Under the pieces are notes generated by a model, which was not told the DNA's origin, searched no databases, and saw only the letters and a list, made by a program, of their open reading frames with translations. This document shows positions 1 to 7,664 of a stretch of 9,837 nucleotides of DNA, piece by piece. The stretch is from NCBI GenBank assembly GCA_947447845.1, contig CANFNO010000060.1, positions 1 to 9,837 of the forward strand, given 5' to 3'. This stretch comes from Burkholderiales bacterium. GTDB lineage: Bacteria; Pseudomonadota; Gammaproteobacteria; Burkholderiales; Burkholderiaceae. The stretch's first letter is position 1, and each line of letters begins with the position of its first letter. Made by a program: the position numbers and the translations under genes.

Positions 1-53
1 AATATGAAGTTGTATTGAAAACTATGCGTGGGATAAACTTATCCACAGGTCAG

Positions 54-395
54 TCATTCAAGACTGGCTGCATTCCCTGAGTATTCGCTCGGCGCGCACG
101 CCTGAGGAATATTGGACGCGCGCCAACACGGCACCGTTAGAGACGACTCTTGAGGATCAACGGACACCGGCAGCAGCACTGGTTGATGGATCGCCCGCGG
201 AGAACGCTTGCGATCGAGTTTGGCCTTGCGCCACTTGAATACCAAGTTGGCATTGACGCCATGCTCCAGCGCCACTGCGGCCACCGACGCGCCAGGTTGT
301 TCGACCAGTTCAAGAATCTTGCGCTTGAAGGCAGCACTGTGCCTGCGCTTGGTAGCAATGACGGGGGACAAATTCGACTCTTGCATGGTGTGCAC
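54..395 (-). pseudogene. Truncated IS66-type transposase accessory protein TnpA (HTH)
   Basis: Up to 113 residues from a GTG at 395; the in-frame ATG at 384-386 (fourth codon) is a good alternative start. Residues about 17-60 form the HTH_Tnp_1-type domain of IS66 TnpA: RRHSAAFKRKILELVEQPGA, then SVAAVALEHGVNANLVFKWR, which is the family hallmark. The 'LLPVSV' segment after it (about residue 74) is also typical. After about residue 85 the protein departs from the family: the usual C-terminal 'IEIE...' strand and arginine-rich helix are missing and are replaced by a low-similarity tail ending at the stop at 54-56. I read this as a deletion or rearrangement near 110-150 with an accidental new stop. 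TnpA normally acts with TnpB and TnpC in transposition; neither is present, so the fragment is probably inactive, although it could still bind DNA. Confidence 0.65.
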
Positions 396-417
396 TCTGG
401 CCAGTTAAGTGCACACC
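387..417 (-). repeat. Perfect 10-bp inverted repeat over the tnpA translation start
   Basis: GGTGTGCACT at 387-396 and its exact complement AGTGCACACC at 408-417 enclose an 11-nt loop that itself contains the palindrome CTGGCCAG. On the minus strand the only Shine-Dalgarno-like GGAGG (416-420) sits at the 5' base of this hairpin and the ATG at 384-386 sits directly at its 3' base. The unfolded SD-to-ATG distance is too long (about 29 nt), so folding would either hide the SD or bring it close to the start. It may also be an operator. A further CTCCA/TGGAG dyad (417-427) and a near-copy ACTGCACACC (444-453) lie next to it. Confidence 0.6.
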
Positions 418-470
418 TCCAATGGAGTGCAACTGCTGCCCATACTGCACACCAGGTCAGGTCTGCGCAA

Positions 471-494
471 GAACGGTATTCGCCGAGCTATTAC
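471..494 (-). repeat. Putative terminal inverted repeat of the IS66 remnant
   Basis: Read on the minus strand the segment starts GTAATAGCTCGGCGAATACC. IS66-family ends begin with GTAA and lie about 100 nt upstream of tnpA, as here. The partner end is not in the window, so the repeat cannot be confirmed internally. The 8 nt just outside (495-502) would be one copy of the target duplication. Confidence 0.45.
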
Positions 495-886
495 CAAAAA
501 GCGATGCCCATCCACTTTCTGCCCATCGGCGACGGCCACCTTCACAGGCTAACATTTTTTAATAATTAAAGTCGGCATTGGAGGACTGGAAATCTCGGTT
601 GTGCCACGGGGGGAGCCGGTCGGGAAATTCAACCGGGAATGGTCGCCGCTCTATTGCAGTCATTCCCTATCGCAACGCAACTTCTCCGAAGCAGCCATAC
701 GGATTGGCGATTGAGAACCTCGCAATGTGAGCTTCACCATTTATAGCCTGACCGCTGTGTGGCGGGACTGAGCCTAGTCCGGTCATTGGCGCAGGCTGCT
801 CCAAAGCCATCGTAGTGTTCATCGAGGCCCAGCAACATATTGCCAGACCATCAGTTTCTAAATCCCGGATAACCGTTTGAAATGAA
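495..886. other. Gene-free region between the IS remnant and the signalling cluster
   Basis: No convincing coding sequence is seen on either strand; frames are short and lack ribosome binding sites. It holds an AT-rich patch near 554-570, a short weak dyad GGACT/AGTCC (765-769 / 776-780), and no clear U-tract terminator downstream of the kinase gene that ends at 887. A possible short remnant of a NifX/NifB-like reading frame abuts the IS end (492-545, minus; see findings). The rest looks like decayed intergenic DNA. Confidence 0.5.
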
Positions 887-3235
887 CTATCGAGCAGTCA
901 AGGCGTGCCAAAGCACATCGTAAAAGTCAACTGCGTTTATGGGTTTAGGAACGAATAGGTCCATTCCAGCCGCTTTGCACCGCTCCCGGTCCTCAAGAAA
1001 AACGTTTCCGGTCATCGCAACGATTGGCACTTCTTTGTACAGCGGCAATGCCTTGATACGCCTGGCGGCTTCCAAGCCGTCCATCTTGGGCATTTGCATA
1101 TCCAAAATCACGAGATCAAGTGATTGCTGTCTGGCTACTTCGACTGCTTGCTCTCCGTCATCCGCCGGTTCCACGACAAACGCAACTTCGTTGAGGAGGA
1201 AACTGGCAATCTCCAGATTAACCGGCTCATCATCGGCGAGTAGCACCTTGGTACCTTTAAAGCGTTGTTGCAATTGGTCTTTGAGCGACTCCCGCAAAAG
1301 TTGGGAATTCATTTCGGAGTCTTCCGGAATGTTTTCTAAACAGGCAGTAAACCAAAAAACACTGCCTTTCCCAGGAGAACTTTCCACGCCTACCTGGCCA
1401 CCCATCAGTTCAGCAATGCGTTTGCTGATGGCCAATCCCAGTCCGGTGCCTCCGAACTTGCGAGTTGTGGTGGAGTCCACTTGCACGAAGGCATTGAACA
1501 ACTTACCTAGGCTCTCGACTGGTATGCCAATACCTTGATCCTTTACCTCAAAACGAAGTGTGGTCGTCGCTTCATCCCTTGAGGCCACTTGAACACTGAA
1601 CCAAACATCACCTTTATCTGAAAACTTGATCGCATTCGAACCAAAGTTCAACAGTATTTGCTGCAATCGTGTCGGATCACCTTGGTATGCCATGTGATCG
1701 ATATCCACATCCATGTGCAAAACAATAGACTTCACCGTCGCACGGTCGGTCAGCATTGCAACCACGTTGCCGACGAGCTCTCCAACATGGATGGCTTTGG
1801 ATTCCAAAGTAATCTTTTCCGCCTCAATTTTTGAGAGATCCAGAACGTCGTTAACAATTTCCATTAAGTGTTGGCTGGCACTCTCCATCTTGGCGACATA
1901 GTCTTTCTGCGTGTTGTCTAGTGTCGTGGTTTTCAGCATATAAGCCATGCCCACGACTGCATTAAGCGGCGTACGAATTTCATGGCTCATATTGGAAAGA
2001 AAGGTACTCTTTGCCGAACTGGACGCTTTGGCCTCTAAAGCCAATTGCCTAAGCTTGCTGATATCAAACGCCAGCACAAAAAAACCGACAACCTTTCCTT
2101 GATGCCACTCGGGAACATAGTGAATTTCCGCATACCGAATCTCGCTCGGTTTATCGGAGTAAGGGAATTGCCCCTCAAAGCTCTGTTGCTCACCTGCGAA
2201 GACCGCTTCAATCCTTGGTTTCATGATGCGGTAACGCTCATCCCCAAAGACTTCCCGAATGGTTTTTCCAAGCATGTTGTCGCCGGATGTACCAAGCCAC
2301 TCCTTGTAGCCTGCATTCGCATAGACGTTACGTTCGTCTTGATCCCAATAGCCCACCACGCCTGGGATGCCGTTGAGTATGGTTTCCAGTCGGTTGTGAT
2401 GCAGGAGAACCTGCTCTGTTCGTTCGAGAACTCTACGCTCGAGCAGTTGACTAGCCAGTCCCTGATCACGCTCACTAACCACGCGTAGGGTGACGTCGTG
2501 CTGCACAACAACAACTTCAAAGACTTTGCCGTTGTCGCCAAATACGGGGTACACAAATGCCTCTATCCACAGTTCACCGGTTTGCCCAGGTACCGATTCA
2601 CTCTTGGATTTGTCGTAGAGCATTGCAGGGAGTTTTACAGCGCTGCCAGCATAAGCCCGTTTGAGAATGTCAAGTGTTCCACTGGCAGCCAGTTGTGGGT
2701 CATCAAAAAGGTTGTAGTCTCTCAGCGCAGAAAACGGCACACCCCACATTGTTTCCCACGCTGAGTTGACCCGCATCACCGCACCAGTCAGGTCAAAAAC
2801 TTGGATGGCGTCAGTGGAATTGTCGACAACAGATTGATATCGCGCCTCATTTTCGAGCACCCTGCTTTCTGCTGTTGCCAGGAAGGTTACATCTTTGAGT
2901 TCCCACAAAATATAACGAGAACCTCCGATTTGAATAACCCGAGCACACACCAAATGTGGACTGGAACCACTTAGCATGTTGAATCTGGTGGGATAGTCGG
3001 TCACATTTCCGTGTACGGAAAGTGCCGCAACCAGTGCCTGCCGGTCACTTGGACTGACCCATATCTTCAGTTCAATCCCCGTCTTCCCAATGGACAGATC
3101 GCGCGAAATGCCGGTAGTTTTTACCCACTGGTCGTTGACATCAACAATGCGCCCGGATTGCTCTTCTGTGACGGCCATGCTGGTCTGGCTTGCATTAAAA
3201 AGCAGATCGAAACTTGTGTCAGCCTTCCAACCCAT
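887..3235 (-). CDS. Soluble hybrid histidine kinase, PAS-PAS-PAS-HisKA-HATPase-REC
   Basis: A 782-residue cytoplasmic sensor kinase with no membrane segment or signal peptide. Three PAS-like modules occupy about 6-118, 127-250 and 283-398; a short helical linker (about 251-282) joins the last two. The HisKA domain carries MSHEIRTPLN with the phospho-acceptor His418. The ATPase domain shows the N box (LLNFGSNAIKF, Asn530/Asn534), DQGIGIP at 566-572 and GGTGLGLA at 595-602. The C-terminal receiver (about 663-782) has the acidic pair Asp668/Asp669, the phospho-acceptor Asp712 (LDMQMPKMDG), Thr742 and Lys764. All catalytic residues are intact, so it should autophosphorylate and pass phosphate to its own receiver. 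It lacks an HPt domain. The ATG at 3233-3235 is preceded by AGAGGAAG (3240-3247) 4 nt upstream, which supports this start. It is the last gene of the cluster, 89 nt after the cyclase gene, with no obvious terminator in between. The signal sensed by its PAS domains cannot be told from sequence. Confidence 0.93.
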   Translation of the reverse strand: MGWKADTSFDLLFNASQTSMAVTEEQSGRIVDVNDQWVKTTGISRDLSIGKTGIELKIWVSPSDRQALVAALSVHGNVTDYPTRFNMLSGSSPHLVCARVIQIGGSRYILWELKDVTFLATAESRVLENEARYQSVVDNSTDAIQVFDLTGAVMRVNSAWETMWGVPFSALRDYNLFDDPQLAASGTLDILKRAYAGSAVKLPAMLYDKSKSESVPGQTGELWIEAFVYPVFGDNGKVFEVVVVQHDVTLRVVSERDQGLASQLLERRVLERTEQVLLHHNRLETILNGIPGVVGYWDQDERNVYANAGYKEWLGTSGDNMLGKTIREVFGDERYRIMKPRIEAVFAGEQQSFEGQFPYSDKPSEIRYAEIHYVPEWHQGKVVGFFVLAFDISKLRQLALEAKASSSAKSTFLSNMSHEIRTPLNAVVGMAYMLKTTTLDNTQKDYVAKMESASQHLMEIVNDVLDLSKIEAEKITLESKAIHVGELVGNVVAMLTDRATVKSIVLHMDVDIDHMAYQGDPTRLQQILLNFGSNAIKFSDKGDVWFSVQVASRDEATTTLRFEVKDQGIGIPVESLGKLFNAFVQVDSTTTRKFGGTGLGLAISKRIAELMGGQVGVESSPGKGSVFWFTACLENIPEDSEMNSQLLRESLKDQLQQRFKGTKVLLADDEPVNLEIASFLLNEVAFVVEPADDGEQAVEVARQQSLDLVILDMQMPKMDGLEAARRIKALPLYKEVPIVAMTGNVFLEDRERCKAAGMDLFVPKPINAVDFYDVLWHALTAR

Positions 3236-3324
3236 ATTGCTTCCTCTGTATTTCCGCGCCTGTCAAAGAATCGAATTGGCTGGGAACAAAGAATGATAGC
3301 CATTACCCCGCCAAAAATACAGCC

Positions 3325-5043
3325 TCAGTGCAGGCCCTTTTCGTTCAAGAACTTTCCCAGCGCCTTGTCGGACTTGCGGATGTGCGTGATCAGCCAGTCC
3401 TTGATTTTCTGCAGCACGAGCAGATCACCTTCACCACCTATTTTTCGAATCAGCTGGCGCAGTTCTTCGGTCAGCTCCCCGTGCTCCAGGTTGTGCTCAT
3501 GGGTCTCCGGATAATGGTGCTCGACCATGAGACGATGCTCGGTCTGAAAATGATGGACGGTAAATTTCAGCAGGCCATCAAACAGACCATCGATCTGTGA
3601 CTGCTGCGCCTGCGCTGAAATGACCTGGTTGATTTCATTGACCATGTGCACCAGTTGGCGGTGCTGTTCATCAATCTCGGCCACGCCGACCAGGTGTGAC
3701 TCATTGAATTCCATCCAGTCAGCACCTTGCTTGTCGGTGCCAGCAACATTGTCGGCAAGGCTGTAACTGTGCTTGCCGCGTGCCTTGGCGGCGTACATAG
3801 CCGTATCAGCGGCCGACAGCAATGAGTCCATTTCGACGGCATTGGCCGGATACATGGCAATGCCCAGGCTGACGCCGACACGGCAGACATGCTTTCGCGG
3901 CAGAGCGATGTCGGTGGCAAGTGAAATGATGATCTTGGAGGCAATAGCAATCGCTTCTTGGTTACTCTCGAGATTGCCCGCAATGATGGCGAATTCGTCG
4001 CCTCCCAAGCGCGCAACGGTGTCTGTACCGCGCACGCAGGCCAGCCAGCGCGATGCAACGGTCTGCAACACCACGTCACCCGCATCGTGGCCATACTGAT
4101 CATTGACTTGTTTGAAAGCATCCAGGTCGGCAAACAACAGTGCGACCTGTTTTCCATTGCGGCGCGCTGCAGAGCATTCCTGGGACAGGCGGTCAAAAAA
4201 CAGTGCGCGGCTGGGCAAATCTGTCAAGCGGTCGAAGTTGGCCTGGTGCCAGATCAACTCGGCGGATTTCTGCTGTTCGGTCAGATCCTTGATAAAGCAG
4301 TAGAAGTGGCCACCCCCGGTTGGGGAGTAAGAAGCCACGACTTCCACGGGCCAGCGCCGCTGATCCTTGGTGCAATGGACCGAGATAAAGCGCTCTGCAC
4401 CGTTTTGCACAATGCGCTGTATTCGGGCAGCCACTTCCTCCGCCTTGTCATAACTGTCTATATCCGTGATGCGCAACTCCAGCAGTTCATCCCGGCTGTA
4501 TCCCGACATATTGACGTAGGAATTATTGACTTCCACGATTTTGCCGGTCATATCTGCAATCCAAAAGCCATCACTGCTGGATTGAACAGCGATGCGAAAT
4601 TCAGCATCCCGGTCGCGCAGCGCCCGCTCTGCCCGCCGCTGTCGGGTAATGTCTTCAAACGTTGAATAAACGCCTGTCAAAGCGCCTGTGGCAGCTTCCC
4701 GGATCGGTATGGCATTGATATTTATCCAGGTGTGCGCACGCGTTTTGGGGTTGAAAACCCCCATAACAACGTCCCGGATGGTCTGGTTCCTTCGAAGTGC
4801 CACCATTGCAGGGTGGTCTTCACCTGGAAAGTTGCTGCCATCCGAATGCAGGGCGCGCCAGGCAGGGTCAATCGAAGTAATGCCGCGCATCTGGTCCAGA
4901 GTCAGACCCAGTGCTTTCTCGGCAGCGCGATTGCCCCACACAATTTTGCCTTCAACGTCTTGCACCACAATGCCGCTGGGCAATGAATCAAATATCGCCT
5001 TCGAAAGCGAAGGATCGAGAATATCCTCGCCCAATGGCATCAT
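3325..5043 (-). CDS. Diguanylate cyclase PAS-PAS-GGDEF with C-terminal bacteriohemerythrin domain
   Basis: A 572-residue soluble enzyme expected to join two GTP into cyclic di-GMP. PAS modules lie at about 10-137 (with the DPAW...DGSNFPGEDHPAM signature) and 143-256. The GGDEF domain spans about 265-430: Asp306 and Asp308 in FADLDAF for metal binding, Asn314, Asp323, and an intact LGGDEF at 346-351. An RxxD product-inhibition site (Arg338-Asp341) sits exactly five residues before GGDEF, so feedback inhibition by c-di-GMP is expected. Residues about 442-570 are a bacteriohemerythrin with all seven di-iron ligands in place: His461, His498, Glu502, His517, His521, His554 and Asp559 (HIRKSD). Hemerythrins bind O2 reversibly, so the domain probably gates the cyclase by oxygen or redox state. 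The ATG overlaps the stop of the upstream kinase as ATGA (5040-5043), implying translational coupling; a second Met follows at once, so the exact start could be one codon later. Confidence 0.94.
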   Translation of the reverse strand: MMPLGEDILDPSLSKAIFDSLPSGIVVQDVEGKIVWGNRAAEKALGLTLDQMRGITSIDPAWRALHSDGSNFPGEDHPAMVALRRNQTIRDVVMGVFNPKTRAHTWININAIPIREAATGALTGVYSTFEDITRQRRAERALRDRDAEFRIAVQSSSDGFWIADMTGKIVEVNNSYVNMSGYSRDELLELRITDIDSYDKAEEVAARIQRIVQNGAERFISVHCTKDQRRWPVEVVASYSPTGGGHFYCFIKDLTEQQKSAELIWHQANFDRLTDLPSRALFFDRLSQECSAARRNGKQVALLFADLDAFKQVNDQYGHDAGDVVLQTVASRWLACVRGTDTVARLGGDEFAIIAGNLESNQEAIAIASKIIISLATDIALPRKHVCRVGVSLGIAMYPANAVEMDSLLSAADTAMYAAKARGKHSYSLADNVAGTDKQGADWMEFNESHLVGVAEIDEQHRQLVHMVNEINQVISAQAQQSQIDGLFDGLLKFTVHHFQTEHRLMVEHHYPETHEHNLEHGELTEELRQLIRKIGGEGDLLVLQKIKDWLITHIRKSDKALGKFLNEKGLH

Positions 5044-7655
5044 GATTTACCCCTTGTGAGTTGACGATAAAGCACTTGATATAGCCGTTCGGGGTCAATC
5101 GGCTTGGAAATAAAGTCATCCATACCGGCTTCCATGCAGCGCGCACGGTCTTCGGCAAAGGCGTTGGCGGTCATGGCCACAATCGGTACCGACTGCCCAA
5201 TGCCTGCGGCGCGAATGCTCCGCGTAGCTTGCAGACCGTCCAATTGGGGCATTTGCATGTCCATCAATATCAGGTCATAGGTCTTTTGAGACGCCATGCG
5301 GGTGGCTACTTCACCATCCTCTGCAATGTCCACCTGCAGACCCACCTCCTGCAGCAGTAGGGAGCCGATCTCCTGGTTGAACGCATCGTCTTCAGCCAGC
5401 AAAATTCGCCGTCCCGCGCATGTAGCCCGCAACAGGGCTGCCGCGTCCACTTGCGATTCGCCGGCGCTTGGGCCATCGGTAGAAGCCCCCTTCTTCAGTC
5501 TTGTGGTAAACCAAAAGGTGCTTCCATGGCCCAACTCGCTTTGGACACCGATCGAACCGCCCATCGCTTCGACCAGGCGTTTGGCAATAGCGAGGCCCAG
5601 GCCAGTCCCCCCGTATTTGCGCGTTGTGGAAGAGTCTGCCTGCACAAAAGGCTCAAACAGCTTGCCCTTCTGTGCCTCTGTAATGCCTGGTCCAGTATCT
5701 TCAACCTCCATCCGCAGCACAGTGGCGTTTGGCAAGTCTTCAACGATCTTGGCCCGAATCGTGATGGATCCAGCTTCGGTAAATTTGACGGCATTGCCTG
5801 CGAAGTTAAGCAAAGCTTGACGCAGACGCGTCTCATCTCCAAGCAGGGCATGTGCTTGGCGGTCCAATTCAGTATGCAGCTGAAGGCCTTTCGCTTTCGC
5901 ACTATCCAGAACGATATCGGCTACGCTCGTCAGCAACCGGTGGACATCAATTGATGACTCTTCCAGAACAAACTTGTTTGCCTCAATCTTGGACAAATCC
6001 AGTATGTCACTGATGGTGGCGCTGAGGTGTGTGGCTGCCGTCTCCAATTTGTTCAGCCTATCAATCTGGTCTGCAGACAGTGATTCACTGCGTATCAATC
6101 TGGCCATGCCGGAGATGGCCGCCAATGGGGTACGAATTTCATGGCTCATGTTGGCTAAAAAGGCAGACTTGGCCAGGCTGGCGCTTTGCGCCGCTTCTAC
6201 CTGGACTGCAAGTTCCCCGTTGAGCACTTCCAACTTGCTGGCCGCGCGCTTGAGTTCCGTGATGTCTTCGACCAGCACAAAGAAGCCCAAGGTTTGCCCA
6301 TTCTGAACATGGGGAATGTATTGAACCGACTGGAATAGCGGCAATTCGCCGAGGCGTGGCACCTCCCGCTGGAACATCTGTGCCTGACCCGCCAATGCCG
6401 CGTGCATGCGCGATTCGTGAGCTCGGACAAACGCCTCATCGGCAAAGTCCTTCAGTTGAAGGCCCACAATGGTGGGGCCTGCGGGTATGAAAGATTCCTG
6501 ATAGGCCCTGTTGGCAAACTTGCAGTGCAAGTCCGCCCCCCAATATCCAATCATGGTGGGAAGGGCATCCGCAATGGTGCGGGTAAAAGCTTGTTGTTCG
6601 AGCAAAAGTTGGTGAGCCTCTTCCAGTCGGCGCGAGGCAGACAAGGCCTCCTTCATGCGCCGCCTTCGCGAAAAGAAGGCGACGAATAAGCCGCTAGAGA
6701 GAGCCGCGACCGATAGAAATATCAGCGGCAACCAAGGCTCAATTCGCGCCCGCAACAATTCCAGAGGATTCCGTTCCAGTCGGATCCACTTGGCCAGAAC
6801 CGCCTTTCTATCTTTGTCCGAAACCGCAAGCAGCGCCTTAGCCAGCAGGTCGCGCAACGGGGCCATATCCTTGCGCACTGCAAAACTCAAATCGTATTCA
6901 TATTCAAAATCACTGTGAATTCGCAGGCCGGTTATCTTTTCTTTCTCAATGAAATAGGAGGCGCTCGCGATATCCATGATGACCGCATCCACTTCGCCAA
7001 AAGCCAGTTTATGGAGTCCATCGAGGTCGTCTTTGACAGGTGTCAGTGCGACACCCGGGTAGGTAAGTTCCAGGTATCGCTGAACTCCATACCCGTTTCC
7101 TACGGCAACGCTTTTGCCAATAAATGCTTCTGGCCACTTGCCCAGGGAGTTCCAATTGCGCGTGACAATGATCGTAGGAACTTTTACATAGGCCGGCGTG
7201 AAAACGAGGAACTGCTCGCGCTCTGGAGTGCTCTTTATGGATGTGACCAGATCGGCCTGTCCATCACGCACCTGCTTCAATATGCCATCGAGATTTTGTG
7301 CCGGCAGGACCTGAAAGCGTACCCCAAGGCGATCTTCCAGCAAATGCAAAAAGTCCGATGAAATGCCATGCCAGGCCCCAGATTGGGAAAAGCTGAATGG
7401 CGGGTAATTGATTTCTGGAGCGACGCGTACCTTAGTTGCCTCGGTATCCAGCCATGCGCGTTCTTGTGAAGTTAGGAAGCCGCGCACGCTATCGTCCGCC
7501 TGCGCGTACGCATTGGCACCGCATACGACCACTGCGCCCAGCAAGCAGAGAACCAGTGACGCTCTGCGTAGACCTATAAGAAGAATTCTGAATGCCGCCA
7601 ATACGTACAGCGCGTGTCGCCAGCAATCTACCTGAGCAGTTAATCGCGTCATCAT
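5040..7655 (-). CDS. BvgS/EvgS-like membrane hybrid histidine kinase (SBP_bac_3-PAS-HisKA-HATPase-REC)
   Basis: An 871-residue inner-membrane sensor kinase. The N-terminus has a hydrophobic stretch (about 31-47) ending in ANAYAQA, a plausible signal peptide cleaved near residue 51. Residues about 74-295 are a family-3 periplasmic solute-binding (Venus flytrap) domain (VRVAPEINYPPFSF at the start; DLVTSIKSTPEREQFLVFT in the middle). One transmembrane helix follows (about 308-328), then a linker helix, a PAS domain (about 353-467), HisKA with MSHEIRTPL and His505, ATPase with Asn617/Asn621, DTGPGI from 653 and GGTGLGLA at 682-689, and a receiver with Asp756/Asp757, phospho-acceptor Asp799, Thr829 and Lys851. 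BvgS itself has tandem flytraps and a C-terminal HPt; here there is one flytrap and no HPt. The ligand is unknown, probably an amino acid or similar small solute by family. The gene starts 9 nt after the HD-GYP gene with a weak SD (AAGTGA), suggesting coupling, and two consecutive ATG codons leave the start ambiguous by one residue. Confidence 0.93.
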   Translation of the reverse strand: MMTRLTAQVDCWRHALYVLAAFRILLIGLRRASLVLCLLGAVVVCGANAYAQADDSVRGFLTSQERAWLDTEATKVRVAPEINYPPFSFSQSGAWHGISSDFLHLLEDRLGVRFQVLPAQNLDGILKQVRDGQADLVTSIKSTPEREQFLVFTPAYVKVPTIIVTRNWNSLGKWPEAFIGKSVAVGNGYGVQRYLELTYPGVALTPVKDDLDGLHKLAFGEVDAVIMDIASASYFIEKEKITGLRIHSDFEYEYDLSFAVRKDMAPLRDLLAKALLAVSDKDRKAVLAKWIRLERNPLELLRARIEPWLPLIFLSVAALSSGLFVAFFSRRRRMKEALSASRRLEEAHQLLLEQQAFTRTIADALPTMIGYWGADLHCKFANRAYQESFIPAGPTIVGLQLKDFADEAFVRAHESRMHAALAGQAQMFQREVPRLGELPLFQSVQYIPHVQNGQTLGFFVLVEDITELKRAASKLEVLNGELAVQVEAAQSASLAKSAFLANMSHEIRTPLAAISGMARLIRSESLSADQIDRLNKLETAATHLSATISDILDLSKIEANKFVLEESSIDVHRLLTSVADIVLDSAKAKGLQLHTELDRQAHALLGDETRLRQALLNFAGNAVKFTEAGSITIRAKIVEDLPNATVLRMEVEDTGPGITEAQKGKLFEPFVQADSSTTRKYGGTGLGLAIAKRLVEAMGGSIGVQSELGHGSTFWFTTRLKKGASTDGPSAGESQVDAAALLRATCAGRRILLAEDDAFNQEIGSLLLQEVGLQVDIAEDGEVATRMASQKTYDLILMDMQMPQLDGLQATRSIRAAGIGQSVPIVAMTANAFAEDRARCMEAGMDDFISKPIDPERLYQVLYRQLTRGKS

Positions 7656-7664
7656 TTAGATCAC

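Larger units (their letters stand above)
54..494 (-). mobile_element. IS66-family insertion sequence remnant (left end plus truncated tnpA)
   Basis: This stretch reads as one end of an IS66-family element in minus orientation. A GTAA-starting terminal sequence lies at 471-494 (minus strand begins GTAATAGCTCGGCG), about 100 nt upstream of a TnpA-like reading frame, which is the usual arrangement in IS66 elements. The normal second and third genes (TnpB 'IS66 Orf2' and the TnpC transposase) are not found: after the TnpA stop at 54 only 53 nt remain and they do not encode a TnpB start. The element is therefore either cut by the window edge after an internal deletion or is an old fragment; I favour a fragment because TnpA itself loses its conserved C-terminus. 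The inner boundary is uncertain and could lie anywhere from about 54 to 150. Confidence 0.55.

Noticed and set aside
39..47. TTATCCACA, an exact match to the E. coli DnaA box
   Set aside because: Only one copy, no DnaA or replication gene and no repeat cluster nearby; a single 9-mer is expected by chance often enough.
8..238. Plus-strand open frame without start codon across the IS remnant, faintly recombinase-like near its left end
   Set aside because: No start codon or ribosome site, most of it lies antisense to the TnpA domain, and I could not match it to catalytic residues of any recombinase.
150..569. 139-codon plus-strand frame
   Set aside because: It is antisense to tnpA and its leader, has no recognisable domain, and its composition is that of a shadow frame.
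600..663. Short minus-strand frame starting MTAIERRPFPVEFP
   Set aside because: Only 34 codons running to a stop near 559, no Shine-Dalgarno site and no family recognised; could be a dispersed intergenic sequence rather than a gene.
3261..3266. TTGACA on the minus strand in the gap before the second kinase
   Set aside because: It lies about 25 nt before the start codon, so a matching -10 would fall on the ribosome binding site; not a workable promoter for this gene.
3958..4665. Long plus-strand frame (235 codons) inside the cyclase gene
   Set aside because: Antisense to the fully conserved GGDEF and PAS coding sequence; no domain recognised, explained by codon bias of the real gene.
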